DNA of 64,000 nt from Prevotella lacticifex (lineage in GTDB: Bacteria > Bacteroidota > Bacteroidia > Bacteroidales > Bacteroidaceae), in contig NZ_BPTV01000001.1 of the NCBI RefSeq assembly GCF_019973375.1, positions 186,001-250,000 on the forward strand, written 5' to 3'. This document shows, piece by piece, positions 18,301 to 25,848 of the stretch. A program made the translations under genes and the position numbers. The number at the start of each line of letters is the position of its first letter. Position 1 is the stretch's first letter. The notes below the pieces were generated by a model that saw only the letters and a list, made by a program, of their open reading frames with translations, did not search any database and had not been told where the DNA came from.

Positions 18301-18853
18301 CGACAATTGGGGAATGGCTGTGGCAAAAAGTGGCACGGCCTACTTCCTCGTAAAAGCACCCAAGTCGGCAAGGCTTGCCATACGCATTAAACAAGAACAG
18401 AATGCGGAGATTATCTCACTGCTCGACCTGCTTGAAGATATGCGAGTGCCGGAAAATGCGCAAAGTATGCCACTGCCAGATAGCTGGAACGCCCTTAGCG
18501 AAAAGGCTAAAAAGGCCTACAATGAGTATTTCGTACGCATAAACAGGTCACGTGCTGGAGACAAGGCGACTAAGGCCAAAGAGATCATTATCCGCATAGG
18601 CTCACAGCCAAATCTTTCCAAACATTCTGTTACCTTGCTGCAAAATGCAAGGAGATTGGTAAATCAGGGCAGTTATGACATGATAAGAAAAATTATTGCA
18701 CTTGACAATGAAATAAATGACCGTAACCCACAGTTATTTGAAATAGGCCAGCAAGACATAGACGCTGTCATAGAGCGCGAAATCGGAAAACTTGCTGCAA
18801 ACGTAGAATTAAGACAGGGAAAGGCCGACATACTGCTTGGCTTGATAAAATAG
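15368..18853 (+). CDS. PLD-nuclease domain fused to a SNF2-type helicase
   Basis: This 1161-aa protein begins with a phospholipase D-like domain: FFHSKCYIF (H142-x-K144) followed by LGSSNFT (162-168), one HKD half-site. It continues with an SF2/SNF2 motor: Walker A LADVVGLGKT (306-315), DESH box (413-416), GLLSATPQNN, and the C-terminal lobe around 843-895 (TTEVLAEGVNLHRA, then MQRIGRVNRIGSKE). Such proteins act as DNA translocases or nucleases in anti-phage systems; the methyltransferase gene starts 9 nt downstream, so they form one operon. The start was set at ATG 15368, because the longer frame from 15260 has no family-like residues and covers the promoter. The architecture recalls DISARM DrmD, but DrmA/B genes are absent. 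Confidence 0.88.
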   Translation: MNKTLIDNSENLKMVDKLGECIDDINVNTIRIATGYWDIPGMALIADKLKKFLERKNAKLKIIIGKDPYVYTNVLKVPEFKDKSYPKDYIRADFDRIGNNLKDEYREAFQLLLDYCLENEDNSRIQIRVFKTNENDESQFFHSKCYIFTSDDDDDKDMYAILGSSNFTKKGLEGNSELNVLETDIPFINYHSPKGENAKRKGHIAWFDDKWTHSEPWNKEFLEQVLKVSEPVKQMEKEKEESRVVPFTPYELYIKLLQIQFGDVVDKNLSQQIESYLPTNIHKLDFQIEAVKRCIGIMHEHGGFMLADVVGLGKTIIGTLIIKRFLSMPEDDGRERKVLVITPPAIQSGWKKTITDFDKNSEDKITPYIDFITTGRIGNIDEEYDADDDNDETDSGEFSTSLQYKNYGLILIDESHKFRNSNTIMYQSLDELIQNIGANTGVFPYIGLLSATPQNNRPNDLKNQIYLFERNHNESTLKKAEGGNIEKFFADVSREYEFLIDRKNIIPDKERRQRLDEVSKKLRDCILTDILERRTRTDIVKYYADDIKKQGIIFPKIVGPIDLQYVMDDELAQLFSDTMRIIAPSDNDKLQSDYWLRYYRYRIIEYFVDPTNELKHSGRGNRGVTDVSKQLATIMQILLVKRLESSFKAFRQSLKNLLRYTDNMIRMWENDTIFVCPQIDVNKELDFEAKSKKRGKTVTFADCVDDVRSKIAKLNELGHNDKGQNAEYSRKDFKQEYITLLKQDYQILQDLFYRWDGNSEDPKYDAFKENLEPELFNPQKNTSGKLVIFSEAIDTVESLKRAVKNKKHKPLVITAANRDEMEHTIEENFDANYPVDKQKNDYDVIITTEVLAEGVNLHRANVILNYDTPWNATRLMQRIGRVNRIGSKEPIVYVYNFMPSAQGDAEIQLVRKAYTKLQSFHVLFGEDSKIFTEDEEVRHYDIQKAADGEESPLEKYVYELKRFKEAHPERYEHIADTNDNWGMAVAKSGTAYFLVKAPKSARLAIRIKQEQNAEIISLLDLLEDMRVPENAQSMPLPDSWNALSEKAKKAYNEYFVRINRSRAGDKATKAKEIIIRIGSQPNLSKHSVTLLQNARRLVNQGSYDMIRKIIALDNEINDRNPQLFEIGQQDIDAVIEREIGKLAANVELRQGKADILLGLIK

Positions 18854-18862
18854 GATAAAGGA

Positions 18863-20672
18863 ATGGATAGAGAAGAACTTAAAAAATACTTAGCAGCAAA
18901 TATCAAGGCAGCGAATGGTTCCTTGAAAAAGTCATCCATCCTGTTTTCGGAGATACTGGTGACGATGATGTAGACAGTGGCGAATTGCTTGACAAATATC
19001 CCGAATTGCGACCAGTAGCTGAAAAAACCGGTATTAGCAGTGTAAAGGAGATTTGGGAGATTTTCGTTGGAATGCAGCCATTACTCATCTTCGATGTGAC
19101 TGTTAACGACCATATAATGATGAACCGCAACCGCGTTGGCGTACAGAATATCGTAAGACGCATCATGGATAAGTACTCGTATGCATTCATGATTTTCCAT
19201 TACGACAATGATATGCAATGGGATTGGCGTTTCTCATATTGTCATAAAGGGAGTAAGGAGAGTGAAACGACAGAGAGCAAACGTTTTACTTTCTTGTTGG
19301 GTCCCAGGCAGTCCTGTCTCACAGCTGCAAGCAATTTTATGAAACTCGAAGCCAAACATGGGGATATTAGCGATGACGATCTTGAAACTGCATTCAGCGT
19401 CGAGGCTCTTTCCAATGAGTTCTTCGACAAATACAAGAAACGGTATGAAAAGTTTGTCAGCTATATTACGGGTAAGGCATATGTTAAGTCGGGTTCCAAG
19501 TATGTAGAGAAAGTTGTCAATACTGAAAATGACAAAACTCTTTACGCAGCCTTCGGCAATGACGACAAGCGCGTGCGCGACTATGTGAAGAGACTTCTCG
19601 GACGCATTTTGTTCCTTCATTTCGTACAAAAGAAAGGGTGGCTCGGACTGCCCGATGGAGAAGCATGGGACAGCAACAAGGGCGACCTTGATTTTATGAA
19701 ACGTCTTTACGATAATGCTTCCCCCGAACAACAGGACGACTTCCTCGATGCTGTTCTTGAACCCTTATTTACCGCTATAGACACAAACCGCTCGGATAAC
19801 AGTTATCTCTACGACACAAAGGTATTTGGCTGTTTGCATGTGCCTTATCTCAATGGCGGGCTCTTCGAGCGTGACGCGGACGACGAAATTCCATCACGAT
19901 TCCCAAAGGAGTATTTTGCCGATTTGTTAGAATTCCTCAGCCAATACAACTTCACCGTTGACGAAAACGATCCCAATGATGCACAAGTTGGTATCGACCC
20001 GGAGATGCTTAGCCGTATTTTCGAGAACCTGCTTGAGGACAACAAGGACAAGGGAGCATACTATACACCTAAAGAAGTGGTACATTATATGTGCCGCGAA
20101 AGCCTTATTGCCTATCTACAAACAGGGTACGAAGACAAAGCCCAGCAAGATGCTATACGCCAATTTGTTGAGACACAAAATGCAGATTGTATAGCTACCA
20201 TTAAAGAAGACATTGACAACCAACTTAAAGAGGTGAAAATCTGCGACCCTGCCATTGGCTCTGGAGCTTTCCCCATGGGCATGCTGAAAGAGATTTTCCT
20301 CTGCCGGAGCGAACTGGAAAAAGTTACCGATGCGGCACAAATCAAGCGGGAAATCATTCAGAACAATATCTATGGTGTAGATATAGAAAAAGGCGCTGTG
20401 GAGATTGCTCGCCTACGTTTCTGGCTGACATTGATTGTTGACGAAAAAACACCAGAAACGCTGCCAAACCTCGACTTCAAGATTATGCAAGGCAACTCGC
20501 TTGTTACAACATACCGAGGGCTATATATTAACCTCGATACAAAGCATGACCTTCAAAGGCAGAGCTATACAAAGATCATGCATGACATGAGGGAACTTAC
20601 AAAGGAGCAGAAAGCTTTCTACAATAGTAACGGAGAAGAGAGGTCTGAACATGAAATAAACATCAAACATCT
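18863..20672 (+). pseudogene. Eco57I/PglX-like adenine methyltransferase, 5' part (frameshifted, IS-split)
   Basis: This is the first half of a large N6-adenine methyltransferase. The start MDREELKK (18863) is preceded by AGGATAAAGGA. The frame then breaks at an A6 run (18881-18886): adding one A would join it to ILSSKYQGSEWFLEKV and the long downstream frame. The N-terminal domain (with WDWRFSYC and FTFLLGPRQSCLT) is of the type seen in Eco57I-like enzymes. Motif I CDPAIGSGAFPMG lies near residue 460 and motif II YGVDIEKGAVEIARLRFWL follows. At 20672 an ISL3 element interrupts the gene. Without the frameshift and element the protein would be about 1117 aa. It is probably not expressed as functional enzyme in this genome copy. 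Confidence 0.88.
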
Positions 20673-20675
20673 GGT

Positions 20676-21890
20676 TCATCCGACAAATCGTGTGATTTTG
20701 TCATTATGCAAATTGAAAAGTCTTAACTTAAAATAGTCAATGTCCCGGTAGCCATAGGCGTTTCTCTTCAAGACTTTTATTTTATTGTTGATCCCTTCTA
20801 CTTTTGCATTGCTTGTCCTACATTTGTAATAAGCCAGGATTCCAGTTCTGTAAGCGGCGATGGAATTACCCAGCTTTTCAAGGGTGGGAACTTTTGATTC
20901 CCGAGCCTGTTTTATCCAGTCATCCAGCACAGCTTCTCCTTCTTTATATGAGTCCTGCTTCCATACTTCTTGCAAGTATTCATTGAGAATGTAGGCTTTG
21001 CTCAGAGGTTCGTTCATCTTGATTACGTTATCCAATCTCTTCTTTTCATCCTCTGTAAAAATATCCTTATCATGGCGCAACAACAGCCAGCGCGTTCCCT
21101 TTATGACTTTTCTTTTTTCTAAGTCCTTCTCTTGATTATAGACCTCTCTTCTGACTTTGTCCAAGGCTTCGCCTGCCAGTTTCTGCACATGGAAGTGATC
21201 GAAAACGTGAATGGCATCAGGTAGGTTTTTCTTAATCGCAGAGATGAACGCAGCGGACATGTCTGAAGACACGGACTCTATCTTCGCGACGCTTCTCTTC
21301 AATTTGGGCCAGAACTTCTTCAAAGAATCGATTCCTTTGCCATCTCCGACATGTATAATGGCACCACTCAACATGTCGACCACAATAGTCAGATAGACGT
21401 GTCCCTTCCTCAAAGCGAACTCATCAATACCAATGTGCTTGACATCCTTGATATCTATATGAGAAAACTTATGATTGAGATAGTTCTTGTGGATATCCTT
21501 CACCGTATCCCAACTCAGACCGAGATAGTGGGCTACATCTTTTATCGTCATTCTATGAAGCAGTTCTATCACGAGCCTTGCCAAACGATGTGTATAGCGC
21601 TGCTTGCCGGTAACGAAATGAAGATCCTCATAGACATCAGCACCACATGTCTTACACTTTAGACGACGCACCTTTACATGTAAGATTGATTGCTTGGTAC
21701 CAATGTTGACACTGCGGATTTTACGAATCTTGAACCCGTTGCGTACGACAACGTGACTATGGCAACATTCACATCGAGTTTTTACATCTCTTTTTTGGAT
21801 ATGATGAATAATAGTATTACCTTTGTACTCAGTCTTAGTGCATTCGAAGTCCCTGATTCCGTATGCATAATAGATATAGCTGGTGTCCAT
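20676..21890 (-). CDS. ISL3 family transposase
   Basis: This 404-aa transposase has the ISL3 layout: an N-terminal zinc-binding part (TRCECCHSHVVVRNG, then RLKCKTCGADVYED), a helix-turn-helix (TIKDVAHYLGLSWDTVKDIHK), and a DDE core with VKHIGIDEFALRKGH, VSSDMSAAF and the final acidic residue in KVEGINNKIK. A promoter box (TACCTTTG, minus strand, 21916-21923) lies 26 nt upstream of the start. The stop codon lies inside the left terminal repeat. It appears intact. Confidence 0.93.
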   Translation of the reverse strand: MDTSYIYYAYGIRDFECTKTEYKGNTIIHHIQKRDVKTRCECCHSHVVVRNGFKIRKIRSVNIGTKQSILHVKVRRLKCKTCGADVYEDLHFVTGKQRYTHRLARLVIELLHRMTIKDVAHYLGLSWDTVKDIHKNYLNHKFSHIDIKDVKHIGIDEFALRKGHVYLTIVVDMLSGAIIHVGDGKGIDSLKKFWPKLKRSVAKIESVSSDMSAAFISAIKKNLPDAIHVFDHFHVQKLAGEALDKVRREVYNQEKDLEKRKVIKGTRWLLLRHDKDIFTEDEKKRLDNVIKMNEPLSKAYILNEYLQEVWKQDSYKEGEAVLDDWIKQARESKVPTLEKLGNSIAAYRTGILAYYKCRTSNAKVEGINNKIKVLKRNAYGYRDIDYFKLRLFNLHNDKITRFVG

Positions 21891-21915
21891 TTGTCTTGTT
21901 TTTTTTAATCACTTA

Positions 21916-21923
21916 CAAAGGTA
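21916..21923 (-). promoter_or_regulatory. -7 box of the ISL3 transposase
   Basis: The minus strand reads TACCTTTG, fitting TAnnTTTG, 26 nt before the transposase start. Confidence 0.5.
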
Positions 21924-21994
21924 ATGGATTTCCAGCTATTTTCTTTACATCATCCACACTTTATCACACGATTTGTCGGATGAACCAAACATCT

Positions 21995-23537
21995 GATCCT
22001 TGATTCTATTATCAGTCAACTTGACTATGAACTTGGATCATGGAAAGCCACCAAGTATGCGACACCAGATATATTTGGAGGCGAGGCAGCAAAAGCCAAA
22101 AAGACTAAATATACTCAAGATTTCTCTAAAGAGAGAATGGACATTCTTTCCGATTGCAGAAAGCTTGATGAGCTGCTTTTGGACCCAGCAAAGTCATTAA
22201 AAGAAAGATCTCAAATCAATGTACCATTCTTTGATTGGCACATTATGTTTAATGATGTGTTTAATCGTCCAAACGGTGCGAATGGTTTTGATATAGTAAT
22301 TGGCAATCCTCCTTACGTGCAACTCCAGAGTAATGAGGGTGCATTGGCAAAAATGTATGAAGATGCTCAGTTTGCGTCGTTTACAAGAACGGGGGATATT
22401 TATTGTCTCTTTTATGAACGTGGATGGCAACTATTAAAAAATGGAGGACATTTATGTTATATAACATCTAATAAATGGATGCGTGCAGGATATGGAGAAA
22501 AACTGCGTAAATTCATAGCAAACAGCACAAATCCTAAGATGCTCATTGATTTTGCCGGGCTGAAAATATTTGAGAGTGCCACTGTAGATACGAACATACT
22601 CCTCTTTGAAAAGGGGAAAAACAAAAGAAATACTATCTGTGTTAATGCAAACAAGGATTATCGAAATTGCTTACATAATTTGAGCAATTTCGTGCAGCAA
22701 CAGCATACTGTATGCGAGTTTTCTGATAGCAACTCATGGGTCATCTTATCTCCTATAGAACAGAGTATAAAAAATAAGATAGAGGCTGTCGGTGTACCAC
22801 TGAAAGATTGGAACATTAACATCTATCGCGGCGTTCTCACAGGGTGCAATGAGGCCTTTATCATAAATACAGAAAAGCGCGATGAGATTCTTAGCAACTG
22901 CAAGGATGAGGCAGAGCGTAAGCGCACTGAGGAACTTATACGACCCATTTTGCGTGGCAGGGATATAAAGAGATATGGATATAACTGGGCGGGGCTGTGG
23001 CTTATAAACACGCATAATGGCATCAAAGGAAAAGTTCCTCCTGTTGACATAAACAATTACCCTGCTATTAAAGCGCATCTTGATAAATATTGGAGTAAAA
23101 TATCAAAGCGTGCCGACAAGGGCGATACGCCTTATAATCTCCGTAACTGCGCATATATGGAGGATTTTGATAAGCCAAAAATTACTTGGGGAAACCTTAA
23201 TTTAAAAGGCAGTTATTCATTTGCACCTGAAGGAATGTTTATTAACGCGCCTTGCCCGTTTATAGCCACTAATAATACAGCTATCCTTCATATCCTTAAT
23301 TCTAAAATAGCTGATTATTACATCCGTTCGTTGGGTGTTACCCGTAATGGCGGGTATTTTGAATACAAACCAATGTTCGTAGATAAAATACCTATACCAA
23401 GGACAAATTTAGAAAAGTTGAAGACTTATCCCTTTCAACCTAATCAGCAGGAAGAGAAAGAATTGACAGCATTAATTTATAAGCTTTATAATTTATCAAA
23501 GCAAGAAATAGATTATTTAGAGAATAGAGAGCATTAG
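21995..23537 (+). pseudogene. Adenine methyltransferase, 3' part with catalytic and TaqI-like specificity domain
   Basis: Continuing after the ISL3 element, this segment encodes the catalytic motif IV (FDIVIGNPPYVQLQ, near residue 707 of the rebuilt protein) and the C-terminal target-recognition domain of TaqI/Eco57I type (LIRPILRGRDIKRY, KPKITWGNLNL). A 31-bp inverted repeat at 22681-22711 falls at about residue 833; everything downstream (about 285 aa) can be replaced by the silent cassette at 23534-24484. The last codon triplet TAG lies at the centre of a palindrome shared with the end of that cassette. Internal ATGs (for example 22137) could allow a truncated protein, but it would lack the SAM-binding motif. 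Confidence 0.88.
22681..22711 (+). repeat. Inverted repeat, left recombination site
   Basis: A 31-bp sequence beginning TGAGCAATTTCGTGCAGCAA is an exact reverse complement of 24453-24483. The coding sequence beyond it on each side is related but clearly diverged at the DNA level, so exact identity of just these 31 bp marks it as a recombination site rather than leftover homology. In the gene it encodes part of LSNFVQQQHTV. Confidence 0.92.
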
Positions 23538-23549
23538 ATGCTCTCTATT
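23523..23549. terminator. Palindrome between the convergent specificity domains
   Basis: Perfect arms AATAGAGAGCAT (23523-23534) and ATGCTCTCTATT (23538-23549) surround TAG. The stop codons of both convergent frames overlap here (23535-23537 plus, 23534-23536 minus). It may act as a two-way terminator and keeps the gene end similar in either orientation. Confidence 0.6.
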
Positions 23550-24484
23550 TCGTCGATTTGTGTTTTCGAAATGTTATAAAGTTTGTATATTTGACTATCA
23601 ATATCATTATCATCAAACTTAAAAGATTTACTAGGTTTTATTACTGGCAATTTAACAAGTGCGTGTTTATTATATTGATAGCCATGCTCTCCCAATTCCA
23701 CACTAGCAAAAATACATTTGTAAGCAAACTCAAACAAACGACTAGATAATGTATGTTGCAAGTATTCAGCATCGTTAGATATGAGTATAAAGCAAGTCTT
23801 ATCTATGTAAAATCCCTTGTCGTCAAAAGCAAAGTAAGCACCCTGCGTAGTCTCTGGATACACAATTTTTGGCTTATCAAAATCCTCCCAATAGCTTATG
23901 CTATCCTGCGTCTCAAACCACTTGTTAGAGGTCTTTTTGCGGGCTTTTTCCTTCTTCCCGCTTATGGATAGCTCAGTTCCATTGATAACGATGAACTTAC
24001 CAGTCTGTGAAAGTTTTTGCCTACAGTAGTCAGCAAGATAATCAGCCACTACCCACTCACAACCATTTTTACGTAAGTAATCCTCAGCAAAACTAAGTAG
24101 ATATGCTTTAACAGCTGGATACTGTTCGATATCATAATGGCGAGCTGGAAATGTGGCAATCAGATAAAGATCAGCCCACGAATATTCATATCTCTTTATA
24201 TCCCTGCCACGCAAAATGGGTCGTATAAGTTCCTCAGTGCGCTTACGCTCTGCCTCATCCTTGCAGTTATCCAAGATTTCGTTACGCTTTTCAGTATTGA
24301 TGATAAACGCCTCATTACATCCAGTCTTTATGCCATAGTTGATTTGGATGTCCCAATCTTTCAATGGCACGCCAACAGCCTCAATCTTCTGCTTGATGCT
24401 CTGCTCTATTGGTGACAATATTACCCATGAATCAGAAGATGTGAAGGCATTGACAGTATGCTGTTGCTGCACGAAATTGCTCAT
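23534..24484 (-). CDS. Silent alternative specificity domain of the methyltransferase
   Basis: This 316-aa frame has no catalytic motifs. It matches the C-terminal part of the methyltransferase: SNFVQQQHTV is shared exactly, SWVILSPIEQSIK and IEAVGVPLKDW are shared, as are GCNEAFIINTEKR and EELIRPILRGRDIKRY. The middle and end are different (YLIATFPARHYDIEQYPAVK and YPETTQGAYFAFDDKG), as expected for a domain that reads another DNA sequence. It is a TaqI-like target-recognition domain in storage. Its ATG overlaps the stop of the recombinase (ATGA), so it might also be made as a separate polypeptide. It gains function when inverted into the methyltransferase gene. Confidence 0.88.
   Translation of the reverse strand: MSNFVQQQHTVNAFTSSDSWVILSPIEQSIKQKIEAVGVPLKDWDIQINYGIKTGCNEAFIINTEKRNEILDNCKDEAERKRTEELIRPILRGRDIKRYEYSWADLYLIATFPARHYDIEQYPAVKAYLLSFAEDYLRKNGCEWVVADYLADYCRQKLSQTGKFIVINGTELSISGKKEKARKKTSNKWFETQDSISYWEDFDKPKIVYPETTQGAYFAFDDKGFYIDKTCFILISNDAEYLQHTLSSRLFEFAYKCIFASVELGEHGYQYNKHALVKLPVIKPSKSFKFDDNDIDSQIYKLYNISKTQIDEIESI
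24453..24483 (-). repeat. Inverted repeat, right recombination site
   Basis: This is the exact reverse complement of 22681-22711. Its outermost three bases, TGA on the minus strand, form the stop codon of the recombinase; since the repeat is the same in either orientation, the recombinase end is unchanged by inversion. Confidence 0.92.
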
Positions 24485-25119
24485 ATCATATCAGCCATTT
24501 GGTCTTTTATGTATCGAGACAGCGTATTCCGGTCCACTTTGCAAATGTTAGCTATTTGCCTATAGGAAACATCTTCTTTTATCAACCCAATTATTAAGGC
24601 TTTTTTGTTGTACAATTTGTGTTTCTCTGGAGAAGTTCTTTTCCCCTTAGGACGGCCAAGGACAACTCCTTCCGCTTTCTTTCTTGCCAATGCTTCTTTA
24701 GTGCGTTGCGAGATCAGGTTGCGTTCAATCTCGGCAGAGAGTCCGAAGGCGAAAGCGAGAACTTTGCTTTGGATGTCATCACCGAGACGGTAGCCGTCTT
24801 TGATCGTCCAGACTCGACACTCCTTGTTCATGCAGATATTGAGGATTTCCATGATCATGAAAAGGTTACGGCCGAGGCGCGACAGCTCGCTACATATAAT
24901 AATGTCGTCCTTGTTCACCTTATTGAGTAACTTTCCTAATTGCCGCTTGTCGTAGTTCTTGGTACCACTGATAGTTTCCTCTATCCAGTCATCGACGTGC
25001 AACTTCTCATGCTCGCAAAATTTGTTAATCTCAAACCGCTGGTTCTCAACTGTCTGCTTGTCGCTGCTCACTCTGATATATCCGTAAATCATTTTTTCAG
25101 TAAAAGTAGTGATTTCCAT
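24481..25119 (-). CDS. Serine recombinase (invertase type) next to the invertible segment
   Basis: This protein of about 203-212 aa is a small serine recombinase of the Hin/Pin type. The catalytic serine is in MIYGYIRVSSDKQ; the family segments SELSRLGRNLF and LSAEIERNLISQRTKEALARKK follow, and the C-terminus has the DNA-binding helix-turn-helix SYRQIANICKVDRNTLSRYI. It probably catalyses inversion between the two 31-bp repeats. The frame opens at ATG 25119; the family normally starts near MIYGYIRV (25092), which is an equally good start. It ends in the right inverted repeat and is divergent from the unknown gene at 25174. Confidence 0.92.
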   Translation of the reverse strand: MEITTFTEKMIYGYIRVSSDKQTVENQRFEINKFCEHEKLHVDDWIEETISGTKNYDKRQLGKLLNKVNKDDIIICSELSRLGRNLFMIMEILNICMNKECRVWTIKDGYRLGDDIQSKVLAFAFGLSAEIERNLISQRTKEALARKKAEGVVLGRPKGKRTSPEKHKLYNKKALIIGLIKEDVSYRQIANICKVDRNTLSRYIKDQMADMI

Positions 25120-25173
25120 TGAATTTTTATTATTTTTGCATCATAAAAGTAATTGAAAACTAAGCAAGAGATA

Positions 25174-25821
25174 ATGAGCAAACTCCAAGACCTTTACAAA
25201 GCAATAGAAACATTGCGAAAGAACAATATTCCTATTGACGATAATCTTTCAAAACGTTTGGATGAAGCGGAAGAACAAATCATCCGCGATGAGATTCTGC
25301 CTATTATCGGCAAGAATATAGAGCCAACCCTGAGACAGATCCAACGTAAAATGGTGTTAGTAGTTGATTATGACCCATCGGTGCCTATTAGCGTACTTAT
25401 GACTCGTAAACGTGTCATAACAGACGAGGCAGAGACCAAGAAATATCCATTACTGCCGATAGAGAAGCCTTCTCCAACCAAGAAACAGAAGAAACATATT
25501 GTTGTAAACCCACAAACGCGTTTGAAAGTCACATTCCCAGATGGCGTTGTCTTTCAAGACATGAATGCTACAACGACGTTTTTAATGGCAATAGAGAAAA
25601 TCGGCCCAGCTAAGGTTGCTGATCTCGGCATCAGTGTTGACAAAGCAAACTTTGTGTCTAAAACTCCGTCTACAGGATCAAGTAATGCGTCATGGCACCA
25701 AGTCAAAGATTGGTACGTCAATACTCACAGCAACACCAGCGGGAAAGCATCACAGCTAAGAAAGATTTCCAAACGGCTTAATCTAAATCTGAAGATTGAA
25801 ATCGTGAGTAAGCATGCATGA
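25174..25821 (+). CDS. Unknown protein at the end of the defence locus
   Basis: I do not recognise this 215-aa protein. The N-terminal 60 residues are charged and helical (LYKAIETLRKNNIPIDDNLSKRL). A basic linker (PSPTKKQKKHIVV) leads to a C-terminal domain starting LKVTFPDGVVFQDMNATTTF and ending QLRKISKRLNLNLKIEIV. The basic linker and lysine-rich tail suggest nucleic-acid binding. It is divergent from the recombinase with 54 bp between the starts, and a possible -7 box TATTTTTG lies at 25131-25138. The start at ATG 25174 is chosen over 25153 because the first codons of the longer frame are atypical. It may be a regulator or partner of the invertible system. Confidence 0.7.
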   Translation: MSKLQDLYKAIETLRKNNIPIDDNLSKRLDEAEEQIIRDEILPIIGKNIEPTLRQIQRKMVLVVDYDPSVPISVLMTRKRVITDEAETKKYPLLPIEKPSPTKKQKKHIVVNPQTRLKVTFPDGVVFQDMNATTTFLMAIEKIGPAKVADLGISVDKANFVSKTPSTGSSNASWHQVKDWYVNTHSNTSGKASQLRKISKRLNLNLKIEIVSKHA

Positions 25822-25848
25822 CTTTTCAATGATACGAAGTCACTAACT

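Larger units (their letters stand above)
20673..21986 (-). mobile_element. ISL3-family insertion sequence in the methyltransferase gene
   Basis: The 1314-bp element has perfect terminal inverted repeats (GGTTCATCCGACAAATCGTG, extending to 24 bp) and is flanked by an 8-bp target duplication AAACATCT (20665-20672 and 21987-21994), as usual for ISL3. Removing the element and one duplication restores the methyltransferase frame exactly. Identical repeats and duplication suggest a recent insertion. Confidence 0.95.
22681..24483. mobile_element. Invertible segment exchanging methyltransferase specificity domains
   Basis: The 1803-bp segment is bounded by perfect 31-bp inverted repeats and holds two convergent alternative C-terminal specificity domains, with a serine recombinase gene directly outside its right end. 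The reading frame across the repeat is the same for both (xTG AGC AAT TTC), so inversion produces another full-length methyltransferase with a different recognition domain. Confidence 0.88.

Noticed and set aside
18863..18990. Programmed -1 frameshift in the methyltransferase
   Set aside because: The A6 run is preceded by CTT, so no proper X XXY YYZ slippery heptamer is in frame, and no stem-loop is obvious downstream. Loss of one A is the simpler reading.
15368..25821. Complete BREX or DISARM system
   Set aside because: brxA/B/C, pglZ, brxL and drmA/drmB are absent; only the methyltransferase and helicase resemble parts of these systems.
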